In this document: positions 24,843-34,979 of the stretch, in pieces
Position numbering within the stretch: the first letter of the stretch is position 1
Layout of the letters: each line of letters opens with the position of its first letter
Assembly: GCA_035578905.1 (NCBI GenBank)
Contig: JAQJVL010000526.1
Location: 294,037 to 358,036, forward strand
Source: Stictocephala bisonia
Lineage: Eukaryota > Arthropoda > Insecta > Hemiptera > Membracidae
Direction: 5' to 3'
Length of the DNA stretch: 64,000 bases
Translations under genes and position numbers: made by a program
The notes under the pieces: generated by a model
What the model saw: the letters and a program-made list of their open reading frames with translations, nothing else
Database searches by the model: none
What the model was told of the DNA's origin: nothing

Positions 24843-27800
24843 GCCATTAGTCGTACGATTTGAACCAGAGCAGGGACTTGGAGTAGACCTGGCGGTGGAT
24901 TCGGTATTGTATGGAATACCCTGGGAGCCGACAGTTTGTAGGATCTGCAGGGGGTTCTCTACGAGACCTGGTGATGTCATGCGCCACCACAGATTGGCTC
25001 ATCCAGGACAGGCTTTGGGATTCGTTTGCTCAAAGTGTGACAGAAGTTTTAGGGGTCCTCAAGCGGCTCTTTGCCATTACTCAGTGTATAGGGGGGGGGG
25101 GGGTCACGATCAGAGACTTGCCCTTTGTCTGCGATGTCTGCGGCAGGGGGTTTGCCTCGAAGTCGGGGCTCTCACAGCATAAGAGGCACCACCATCCGAC
25201 CGTTCGGGTGGAGGAGCGACTGGCACATCGACGAGTTAGGGGTCTTGTCCGGGTTGGCATTTGGTCGGAGGAGGAGACTGCAGTGATTGCCTTTTTTAGG
25301 AACGTGGTGATCCCGTACGTTTCTCCAGTGCCTTGCGACTCTTGCTACCCGACAAGACCTCTAAACAGATTAGAGACAAAGTTAGAGTCCTGAGGGTGAT
25401 TGGAACCCTTCCGGTTCCGGGAGCCGCTCTAAATGAAAATTTAGAACCAATCTTAGAAAATTTGAGCAAATCTGAGAGCGATGTGTCAGTCAGCGAAGGG
25501 CCGGGTGGGGTCGGTCCGAAGCCTGTCCCGGAGGAAGAGGTTTTCCTTACAGTTAGGGATCATATTTTGGATGGGGAATTTAGTACAGATTTAGGATTGT
25601 TGATTAGGGACTCTTGGGTTGGGGGGAGGACACCCACACAAGAGGTGGTCGACCGGATTGTCCGGGGCCTGATGGACGCTCTTCTTGAGGTTCCCGAGAG
25701 ACGAGGGTCTGTCAGGCCTAGGAGGGGGCCGACCGCTGGAAGAGATCGGCACAGGTACGCTAGCACTCAGGAGGCCTTCCGGAGGGGCCCATCCAAATTG
25801 GCTGAGCTCATCCGGGAGGATCGAGTTGACTTGGTGACCGGCGACCTGACTGTGCTTCCCCCAGCCCGAGAGATTGTGGATGTTTAACGGAATTTATGGG
25901 GGGTTGAGAGGGCCTGCAGCTACCGTTTTGCGGCGCCGATGCGCAGGGATGAGTTTTTCCAATTACCGCGGGGAGGTGCGAAGGCGGCTTAAAAAGCTGA
26001 AGCCTGGTGGGGCTGCAGGTCCAGACGGCATTTGTAAGGAGAACCTCTTCGGTCGTGTGCAAATTTGTCTTGTTCTTTCAGCACTCTTCAATACCATCAT
26101 AGCAACAGGGTGTTTCCCAACAGCCTGGATGGATAACTGCACCACTTTGATCCCGAAGGAAGGGAAAGATCTGTCAATTGCCAGCGGGTGGCGTCCCATT
26201 ACTGTGGGAAGTGTTCTCTCTAGGCTGTATAGTGGGGTTCTCGAGACTCGGGTACGGGCAAGCATTGATCTCTCAAGTTTGCAGAGGGGTTTCGTGGAGG
26301 GTAATGGCTGTTTCAGCAACGCCAGAACTCTCCACGAGATTCTCTCTCTTTGAAAAAAAAGTAGTTTGTGTGGCGCTGTCCTCGACATTAGTAAGGCGTT
26401 TGACAGTTTTCCACACAAGGCCATCCTTGAAGCTTTTGGATCCCAGCGAGTGCCGGCGCAGGTGGTCGCTGCTGTGACGAGGGCCTGCGAGGGTTCAAGG
26501 ACTGTCTTGAGGAACTGCGGGGGTGCGGAGCTGCTGCTTGGCCGAGGTGTTAAGCAGGGGGATCCGTTATCCCCGATCTTGTTCAATGCGGTCCTCGGTC
26601 CTCTCCTTCGGGACCTGGTAACGATGGAAGGGTCTTTCGCTGCTAACGGCTGTCGGGTTCCTGTGCTGGCGTTTGCTGACGATCTTGTCATTTTGACAAG
26701 GGACGAGGATGGCCTGAGAAGCTTGATGGCACGCGTTTCGAGATTCCTCTCAAAGGTAGGTTTGGCCTTGTCGCCAGAGAAGTGTGGAGTTTTTGGGGTA
26801 AAAAAAAGGGGAAATCATGGGTCGCTTTATCTCCAGTTGTTGATCTGGACGACTTAGGCTGAGGTGCTTTGGGGTGGAGGAGGAGGTTCGCTATTTGGGG
26901 GCCTTCTTCTCCGATGCCCGGGGCATCAGTAATCGGTCTAACTACTGTAAGATTGAGACCAGTGTGGACCGGTGCTGTCGCCTTGGCCTGAAGCCGATGC
27001 AGAAATTAGATTTAATGGTTAAATATGTCTTACCGGGTTACTATCATCTATTAATACGTGATCCTCCATCTTCTACGGCGTTGGGTGAGCTCGACAGGTT
27101 CTTGCGGGGGAGGGTTAAAGAACTCTTCCATCTTCCAGTCTCGACTTTTGATGGGCTCGTCCACTGCAGAAAGAGAGATGGAGGTCTGGCTCTGCCGAGA
27201 CTTCTTGATCTTGTCAGGGCCACCAACCTCAAGGCGGCTATCAGGCAGTTGCAGGGGGACGATCCAGTCACGAGAGCTGTTTTCGGGGAGGGAGCAGTCC
27301 ATCGTTTCACCCTAGTGGCGGAATCGATGGGGCTGGCTTGGCCTACGACCGAGGCAGCAATTGACGGCTGGAAGAGGAAGAGAAAGGAAGAAGAACATGC
27401 AACACGGTGAGCTCTACCAACTCTGGGCCAGGGAGCACCCTGTTTTAGAAACAACAAGATCGGTAATGCCTGGTTGGTCAAAAAGACTCTTTTTCCCGGT
27501 GAAGAGATAAGACTTGCTTAAGCTCAGGGCTAACGTGTTCCCGACTCGAGAGGTACTGCACCACGTAGACTCCGAGGTCAGTCCAACTTGTCGTAACTGT
27601 CATGATGCCATCGAGACGTTGGGACACGTTAGCGGTGTCTGCTTTGCTGGGAACGGGGGTAGACTTGCCAGGCACGACCGGATTGTTGATCAGATGAACG
27701 ATAGGGCCACTGAGGCCGGCTGGGTGGTCACGCGTGAACAACTTTTCGAGGGGAATGATGGACGTTTGCGTCCGGACCCGGTCATTAAGATGGATAGGAG

Positions 27801-28089
27801 GGCCTTCATCGTCGATGTCACCGTCAGGGTGGAGAAGGGAGATTCACTGGCGGAGGCATCGAGGGAGAAGCGTATCAAATACGGCGCGATCATCCAGTTG
27901 GTTAAGGCAAGCATGGGGGTGGATGAGGTAAGCATCATGCCCTTTGTGTTTGGTGCCAGGGGTGGCCTGCCGAGTGAGACTGGGAGGTGTTTGTCGTTGC
28001 TTGGCATGAGTGACAGGGTCGGCTCGATCGTCTCTGGAATCCTGCGGGTGACGGTGGGCATCTTCAGGTCTCACGTGGCGAACAACTAG
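24832..28089 (+). pseudogene. R2-type ORF2: zinc fingers, Myb, reverse transcriptase, RLE endonuclease
   Basis: About 1085 codons, close to the usual R2 protein length. N-terminal fingers: CRICRGF...RHHRLAH (24940-25005), CSKCDRSF...CH (25030-25085, second His not aligned) and CDVCGRGF...HKRHHH (25130-25195). A Myb-like region follows (IWSEEETAV, then LLPDKTSKQIRDK). RT: GGAAGPDGI, WRPITVGSVLSRL, AVLDISKAFDSF (motif A), GVKQGDPLSPILFNAV (motif B) and AFADDLVILT (motif C, near 26670). After the thumb come LRANVFPTRE, the CCHC knuckle CRNCHDAIETLGHVSGVC (27592-27645) and the endonuclease core with RPDPVIK and FIVDVTV. Frame breaks lie near 25090 (G run), 25330, 25885, 26800 (A run) and 26850, with stops at 26351 and 27507. 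All catalytic motifs survive. Confidence 0.9.
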
Positions 28090-28745
28090 TTGGCACTTGG
28101 CTCCGGAATTGAACGCCCAGGGGATCGAAGCATGGGGCCAAGTGCCGACCGGGTGTGACCGGTCGGGGGGGGATGCCGACCGGGAACGCCCTTGTGAGCG
28201 AAGCCTGGGGGTTGTGGGGAGTGACGTACGGCTGGACTCACCTTGGTATTGAACGCCAATGAGCGAAGCATGGGGGTGAGACCCATCTTGATTGTCATGG
28301 AGCACGGACTGACAGCCTGCGACCCCGGAATGGAACGCCTCTTAGAGTGAAGCCTGGGGATCGCAGGGAGTCGACTGACTGACGGACTTGGCCTTGACAC
28401 TGAACGCCGAATTGAGCGAAGCATGGAGGCCTAGCTCACATCATTTAGTTGACACCTGACATTACATTGCCTGCGATCCCGACACGGACCGCCTCTTGAG
28501 CGAAGCCAGGGGATCGCAGGAACCTGACTTGACAATGAAGACCGCCTCGACATTGAACGCCTTAGAGCAAAGCATGGGGGCTGGACCTCATCCTAAAACT
28601 AGTTTCAGTCACCCAATTTGACATGCGATCCCGATAGGAACGCCCACGTGAGCGAAGCCTGGGGTTCGCATGCATCTTGGTTTCTTTTTTACTTCTGTCA
28701 AGACTGAGTTAATGATCGCCGTCTTTCGATATTGACCGCCTGAAG

Positions 28746-29570
28746 GGCTGGGCACGAACTGGACAACATTCCCAATTTTAAGGAAGGGACAGAAAAGGGT
28801 CTCCTAATCTCCAAGCACGAACTGGACAACTTTCCCTGCCAGGTAGAGAGGGTGGTATGCAGGAAGGATTAGAAAGGATTAGATGCAGCGGGGGCCAAGT
28901 GCGCAAAGAATGTAGCGGCCGTGCAGTGACCCCAGCGCCGGAGTTCCCCAGGTTGTTCACCAATCACACATGACACATACATTGGTTAGTTTGAAAGTTG
29001 ATCAGTTGCTCTGGAAAGGTGTACTGGCAAACATCTATAGTTTTGTGACTGTGAGGAGCCTATAGTTTTGTGACTGTAAGGAGCTCAAGTGATACTAAAA
29101 TCTTTTTATTTGTTGTGATGGAGGGCCAAGAAATACAAGTCGTGCACAGTGAACGAGGAGGGGACCAGCTAACCTAACCTAACCTAATTATGGTGTCCAG
29201 AAATTATGGTAAAATATTTTAGTAGGTATATTATTGTAGAGGTGCAGCTGTCCGCAAACTTCGTGCCACCCCATGCGACAATACACTAAGCAATTAATGA
29301 GCTCGCCAACTTTCACGCAAATCTGTTTGATAGTTTCTGAGTTTCTGTTATTCTTATGGGGGATATTTGTTTACAGACTTTACATGAGCGAGCAGTTTTC
29401 AGATTGTTTGTGTGCGCTTATTTAACGCTAGATTAGGCACTTCGGTTTTCAAAGGAGCCGAAAAGTTGTCCAGTTCGTGCTCAGCCCCTTGACCTGCTTC
29501 GAAAATGTTGTCCAGTTCGTGCTCGGGGATTAGCGAGGGTAGGCAAAAGTTGTCCAATTCGTGCCCGCCG
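28746..29570. mobile_element. 825-bp nonautonomous DNA transposon with 8-bp TSD
   Basis: Flanked by GCCTGAAG at 28738-28745 and 29571-29578; removing it restores a 3' UTR module. The ends are inverted repeats: GGCTGGGCACGAACTGG at the left and the complement of CGGCGGGCACGAATTGG at the right. The core GCACGAACTGGACAAC is repeated: two copies forward (28751, 28816) and three in reverse (about 29460, 29505, 29548). Inside are a 26-bp tandem duplication (about 29030-29083) and a CCTAA run (29168-29187). No transposase is seen. An 8-bp duplication fits hAT, P or Merlin-type elements; I cannot choose between them. Confidence 0.85.
29168..29187 (-). repeat. Short CCTAA (TTAGG) run
   Basis: CTAACCTAACCTAACCTAA, between four and five units of the insect telomere motif on the minus strand, inside the 825-bp transposon. 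Shorter runs also occur near 38797 and 43101. Confidence 0.9.
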
Positions 29571-30118
29571 GCCTGAAGAGCGAAGCATGGGGAGACTGAG
29601 ATCAACTGATTTTGACCTTGATGACGCTTCCTGGTATTGAACGCCCACGAGAGCGAAGCATGAGGAAGTGAGGGCCCGGTCCCTGCACTGGGTACTTCGG
29701 TGTCTAGTGTATGGATCTGGGCGCCCAGATAACTGATCGTTCTCGCCCCAGATGGACGTGGATTCCAGAAGGGAGCTGAGGAGACCCGATCAAAAGAAGA
29801 GCTGAAGATCACGGGCCCTGATTGGAGGCTGAAGAGGATACCCGGCTCACCAGTGCTGCGAAAGATTACTACTGGTACCAAAGGGTCGGGGGTGCCCAAC
29901 GCCAGCTTGCTGGTGTGCCCCAACATTTGGTGTTGGACTCGCGGGGGTAATGGTTGTTCTTCGGACGCTAGGATAGAGATAGGGAGATAGACTAACCACA
30001 TGCGCGTCTAGATGAGGGAGAGTCATCAAAACCACCCGTTGCCTTTGGGTAGCGGGGAATATTTTTGAAACGACGACAACCCTTTACGGGGCATTGATGG
30101 CAGCAACCATTGAAGAAA

Positions 30119-30148
30119 TAGCCAAATGCCTCGTCATCTAATTAGTGA
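30119..30148 (+). rRNA. 28S rRNA fragment, downstream side of the R2 target site
   Basis: Thirty bases beginning TAGCCAAATGCCTCGTCATC and ending ATTAGTGA are, from memory, identical to conserved 28S sequence immediately 3' of the R2 cleavage site. After the final GTGA the 28S sequence would continue CGCGCATG, but here it changes to ATGAGTAT. So only the short downstream flank is present. No upstream 28S flank was found before the element. Confidence 0.9.
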
Positions 30149-31900
30149 ATGAGTATTAGAACTATGCGTGCGGGATGAGCACGCAATGAGAACAATATTT
30201 ATTTTTGTTGTGTTGAATCGGCATGTTTTATGAAGTTTGTGGTAAGATTTATGGTACAGTTATGATTTGATATATATATTTTTATATCACAACGAGTATC
30301 TACATGATGAATAAAAGATGAAGGGTCAGTCTGAATGTGACAAAGCCTGGAGTCGCAGCTCCAGCAGTGACGATCTCTTTGACGTCTAAACACACGTTTT
30401 CTTACGTCAAGTGTTTCTCGTTTAAATTAAATATTTTAAGTCCACTGGAATTTTTGTTGAGTGCTATAATTAAATAAAAAACCTGGTAATTTCATTATGA
30501 ATGAAACATTGATTATAATATTAATTTTACGATTTAAAATTGTACTAAACTAATGTTAGTATGATAATAATTAGTGTTTAGCAAATCATATAGGAAAATA
30601 TTCTATCTAAAATAAGATTTTTAAAATTTAAATTACAAGATATTTATTTATTTATGGTTAACACCGTTTGTAAATACACATACAATAAATAAGTTTGAAC
30701 GATACTTACAAAGTCTAAACAAACGTCATAATAAATTGGTTGAATATTTGAACATTGAAACTAACATTGTATGCAACTCACAGATCAAAATAATACAGAT
30801 AACAATCAGATTAAAAAATAATCGCATCAGATAAGTTGGAGTCTCCCATTAGTAGGACAGATGAGTAGGCCTACTCAGGTTTAACGGATAGAATCTACTG
30901 GACAACATTAACATCCTTTGGTTGCTGGGGTGGTATATATTTAAATATATATATTCCACATATCAGTAGACGAGTTGAATGAGGCATTTTCAAAGATGTC
31001 AGGATCAGAAAAACTATTGTATTGTATAGGATACGTACAAAAAAATGTATCCTCGCTGTTAATTTTCGGATCCTGCGTCTACTTATAAACTAAAAATTAA
31101 GGAAATCTTTTTAAGTTCCACACTAAACAGTAAAAAATAACTATTGAGTTATCTTCAGCCATATTCAAAATATAAAAATTTAATTTTCAAACAATTTTAA
31201 TCAAAAGATTTTTGGAGTTGAAATTTTTAAATGGCCACCGTTTTAAAATTACTTACGATAATCCTATGGTTATTTGTTTTTCTCTATTTAGTACTGGTGA
31301 TGTAAACAAATACGTGAAATTTTAGGTCAGTCGGCCAACTATTCTTGAGTTATTAATTTGTTTGTAAAAAAACTAAATAAATAAAAAAACAAGACAGGTA
31401 GACAATAAACGGAGAGGAATTCTCATACTAAATAGCTATAAATTAGGTATAAAATCCAAATCTCCTTTTTTGTGTCATCTTGGATATATAAACATTTTTT
31501 TATAAAATTAACTTTTTAACTTTCTGAGGCTGATTGAAAATAGGTAAACGTAAGAAGCAATACATCAATCGTTATAAATGCTTGAACAAATGCCATTTTG
31601 AATAAAAATCACAAAATAAACAATTTCATTACATATAAAAAAGGGTATATTTGTAGGACAAAAGCCTTGTCAGGTTTTTTGCTGAGAATTGTTAGTACGA
31701 TAGACTGTACAATGTACATTTTGTACAATGTACATTCTCTCACATTACTTGCGTTGCTAATTGACAACGAGGCTAAGTTTTAATATGTAATTAATTTTTA
31801 TTCCATCAGCTGTTAAACTTAATAAATATAATACTTCCAAAGGAATATTACTGAAACTAATTTTGTAACCCGGGCATACAGTACAATATATGTACAATAT
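30149..31900. other. No gene recognised
   Basis: A+T-rich sequence. Only a 16-bp direct repeat of TGTACAATGTACATT (31706-31736), itself partly palindromic, stands out. The short open frames are not recognisable. Confidence 0.5.
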
Positions 31901-32670
31901 TGAATAAAATACAGCTGCTGTTCATATTCATACCATTTTCGAATCCCAGAAGCATCGCATGACAATTAATCATTAATTTAAGTTGGAGAAATAGTTTCCG
32001 GCAACTCACCGACTGATGGTTTGACATATCACACATATGACGCAATTGACAGTATAATACAACTGTTGTCAATATTTATACAATTTTCGTCTCAACGATG
32101 AATCACATGATGCATATCCGTTGAGGTAGGGGGAAATGGTGTGCGGGAACTGGGCAACTGATGGACTGACATGTGACACATGACACAGTTGGCAGTTTGA
32201 TACAACTACTGTCAATATGTATAAACTTTCCGTCTCCCTTCTGCATCACATGTTACATCTCCGTTGAAGTAAAGATAAATTATGTCCGGCAACCTGGTGA
32301 CTGATGGCATGACATGTCACACATACGGCACAGTTGGCAGTTTGATACAAATACTATCAATATGTATAAACTTTCCGTCTCCCTGCTGCATCACATGTTA
32401 CATCTCCGTTGAGGTAGGGAGAAGTGGTGTCCGGCTACTGAGTTTCTGATGGCAGAACATGTCACACACCTGACACAGTTGGCAGTTTAATACAACTACT
32501 GTCAATATGTATAAACTTTCCGTCTCCCTGCTGCATCACATGTTACATCTCATTTAAGGAAGGGGGAAGTGGCGTCCGGAAACTCGGTAACTTATGGCAG
32601 AACATATAACACATACGACACAGCTGGAAGCTTGATGTAACTACCGTCAATAGTACAGCAATTCGATATG
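31900..32670 (-). repeat. Satellite array, copy 2 (inverted orientation)
   Basis: About five units of the same monomer as at 1.4-2.3 kb, read on the minus strand. The complement of the CAACGGAGA landmark falls at about 32118, 32261, 32406 and 32551 (143-145 bp spacing). Units contain GGCAGTTTGATACAACTACT and CTCCCTGCTGCATCACATG. The first unit (from about 31905) and the last are the most diverged. Confidence 0.9.
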
Positions 32671-33040
32671 ACTAATTATATAATAATAAATCATTTATTG
32701 CAAATACATTATCAAATACATAATGTTGCGCAAAAGTCAATACTTAAGTAAAAAATTCTAAGGCTCTAACTGAATCATTACTGTAATTACACAGAAACAT
32801 ACATAAAACGAGGTCATTTACTCAAAACTACCTGTGGTGTTTGTAATCACAAGAATCAACGACCTGAGTCTTCTCTAAGAGGTATGCTAGGATCTCTCTC
32901 ACACTTTAAAATGGTACAACAGACTGCTTCACAACCGGGCCTGAATTATTATGAAACTGTAGCAATTATAATTTCGTTAGCAATCTGTTAATTAGTTTGA
33001 CAACCCACCTGCGAGGGAAGGTGTTGATAGACTACCGTAT
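32670..33040. other. No feature recognised
   Basis: A+T-rich filler between the satellite and a LINE remnant. Confidence 0.5.
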
Positions 33041-33640
33041 ATATCTCTGCTCCTAGTAATAGTTATGTAAGTCACTGCCACTTATCAGGTTGCATTTGGT
33101 TAAAATATTTGCTTATACATCGATGGCCAGAGTAGACAGCTTAAGTTGTATGAACATTGGTTTGCAGGACTCTTTGCTCTTTAAATTTGTAATAATTCGG
33201 ACTGCCTTTTTTTAGTTTAAACATGTGTCAACCTTTAAGAATTCACTACACACACTACTTCTCCAAGTAACCAGTCCATAGGAAAATGATAGGGTAAGTG
33301 AGACCGATATGCCGTTATCAGTACCTGCATAGGGCAATATTTAGAGAGAGTCCTCAGTACATAAATGCCTGAGGATAATTTAGAACAAATACTATTAATA
33401 TGGACATTCCATGTCAAACCTCTGTCGAGTTATGTTCTAAGAAATTCAGTGGACTGTACTTCTAGCAGAGAGTCCGACAGTAAAACTGAGGGGCCACTTA
33501 TGAAAATCAATAGGCCTAAAACAAAAGTTACCGAATTATAATTTTGTTTTAAGGTTCAGCATGTCAAAATGCTGAGCACAAATCTATTAAGTCAATAAAA
33601 AAATGCAATTCAAGATTTTTCTTTACAGTTCTTACGGTCT
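33040..33640 (-). pseudogene. LINE ORF2 C-terminal remnant (CR1/L2-like)
   Basis: The minus-strand frame 33417-33235 reads [20 protein letters not shown] followed by LRTLSKYC and a [10 protein letters not shown] block. This is the post-polymerase region of CR1/jockey-like LINEs (usual pattern: LTW--HI---C-KLSSG-Y-LR, then AYY-LI-PHL-YG). Downstream, after a frame change, KKAVRIITNLKSKESCKP and a PMFIQLKLSTL-like block continue the domain. Upstream pieces (33640-33420) are broken by stops. The catalytic RT motifs are not present. Confidence 0.8.
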
Positions 33641-33654
33641 TTACTGAGTTATTC

Positions 33655-33990
33655 ACAGTGTCTACAGTCGATACGACTTCAGTTTGATATAACTAATGTC
33701 GATATGACGGTAGTTTTTACTACTACAGTCGATATTACGATTATTTGATATGACTACAGTTGATGACGGCTGGTCGATATAACTAGTATCAATTAGACGG
33801 TAGGTTAATATAACAACTGTCGATATGACGGCAGTTTTCACTACTACAGTCAATATTACGTCAGTTTGATATGACTACAGTTGATGACGGCAGCTCGATA
33901 TTACTACTGTCGATAAGACGGCAGTTTTGACTACTACAGTCGATATTACGAAAGTTTGATATGACTACAGTTGATATGACTACAGTAGTT
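33655..33990 (+). repeat. Roughly 30-bp tandem repeats
   Basis: Alternating degenerate units such as ACTACTACAGTCGATATTAC, GTTTGATATGACTACAGTTG and GTCGATATGACGGCAGTTTT recur with spacing near 30 bp and larger blocks of 90-121 bp. The open frame on the minus strand here is a by-product. Confidence 0.8.
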
Positions 33991-34597
33991 TACAATATTA
34001 ATAACAATTTCATCTCACAGAGTTTTTTATGAAACATATACGTCGAAATAGAAAGATGTAAATTTGAAAATTTTGAGGTTTAAATTAGATTACAAAACAA
34101 CAATTTTAACAGTTTTTATATGGGTTTAATTTTATTTAATAAACTTAGATAATTTGAACTTTATCAATTTAAGATGATGTTCATAGTTCTATCCTTCAGA
34201 ATTGGAGGAAATTTGTCTCATTATTTGCGACTCAAGAACCAGACGTGCTTCTGAACAAAGAGTTAATGCAAAACGGGAGTTGCAGCACAAACAAAATCTC
34301 TGACACCTTTGAACAGTATTTCGGCAAAGACCTTTTCAAATAGCATATTATCGAATCAAAGAAAAGTTTATTATTTATATTCCCTTTATGGATGTTTTAC
34401 CACCCAGCAATATTGTGCTATGAAATTTATTTCCAAGAAAACGTACATACACTACCTTAGAGGCAGACAATAACTACCTCATTATAAATAACCAAATGGG
34501 CCCATAACTCAATATTCATACAAAGGAAAGCGTCATTGCTGACGTCGTGGAATAATTATCACATTCTTATATTTTCTATAAATGGGTGTTCCTAAAA

Positions 34598-34979
34598 TAC
34601 GTCCCCAAACTTGGGGATATGGTTCCTTGGGTCAAATTAAGAGAAAAGGTTCCTTTAAACAAAGGTCCCAAAATGATTTGTTATCAGTCTATCTGTCTAT
34701 TTGTGTAACTTAAAGATAATTTTGTAACTAAAGGACCACTACAGTTACAGAGCTTAAACTTGGTATAACAGATCATATTGTTATGTACTTTTAATAGGTT
34801 ATAGTAATGTTTTAAAAATGGCGGCCATTTCAATATTTTTACTGACAATTATTACTCAAAAACTTTAAGACCTATCAAAGGCAGACAAAAAATCATTTTA
34901 GGGCCTATGTTTATGGGAACTATTTTTTTATTTTTTTTATTTGACCCAAAAAAACCATATCCTTAAGTTTGGGAAGATA
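34598..34979. mobile_element. MITE-like element with imperfect 40-bp inverted ends
   Basis: The left end has CCCCAAACTTGGGGATATGG then TTGGGTCAAAT (34603-34638). The right end contains the complement: ATTTGACCCA then ACCATATCCTTAAGTTTGGG (34939-34973). The interior has no coding capacity. No target duplication was identified, so the superfamily is unknown. Confidence 0.6.

Larger units (their letters stand above)
28092..29668 (+). ncRNA. Tandem stem-loop modules in the R2-type 3' UTR
   Basis: About ten related modules, each an outer stem, then GAACGCC, a short loop, GAGCGAAGC, then ATGGGG or CTGGGG, then the closing strand. Clear outer stems: GGCACTTGGC/GCCAAGTGCC (28092-28146), CTCACC/GGTGAG (28237-28280), CCTGCGA/TCGCAGG (28316-28367), GGCCT/AGGCC (28390-28431), an 11-bp CCTGCGATCCC pair (28470-28520), ATGCGA/TCGCAT (28623-28671) and CTTCCT/AGGAAG (29627-29668). 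One module (28721-28745 plus 29579-29595) is split by a transposon. The inner CGC...GCG can also pair. Stem sequences differ while pairing is kept, which argues for RNA structure. 3' UTR structure is what R2 reverse transcriptase recognises; the role of repeated modules is inferred. Confidence 0.75.
23204..30118 (+). mobile_element. R2: R2-clade non-LTR retrotransposon with gag-like ORF1 and structured 3' UTR
   Basis: A plus-strand element of about 6.9 kb, or about 6.1 kb without its nested transposon. Order: ORF1 (coiled coil and three CCHC knuckles), an 11-base overlap, ORF2 (three zinc fingers, Myb-like region, RT, CCHC, restriction-like endonuclease), a 2-kb 3' UTR, then 28S sequence. R2 elements insert at one site in 28S genes by target-primed reverse transcription; the sequence after the 3' end is exactly the downstream side of that site. 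The G+C content is clearly higher than the surroundings. Canonical R2 elements have one ORF and are shorter, so the ORF1 and long 3' UTR are unusual. Several frameshifts fall in homopolymer runs. Confidence 0.85.

Noticed and set aside
24456..28424. Long minus-strand frames opposite the R2 ORFs (for example 25963-26691, 27044-27481, 27690-28061)
   Set aside because: Shadows of the G+C-rich coding strand; the plus strand carries all recognised domain motifs in order.
29399..30001. 200-codon minus-strand frame across the R2 3' UTR and nested transposon
   Set aside because: It crosses the transposon junction and structural-RNA modules; no domain, and the open frame is explained by G+C-rich composition.
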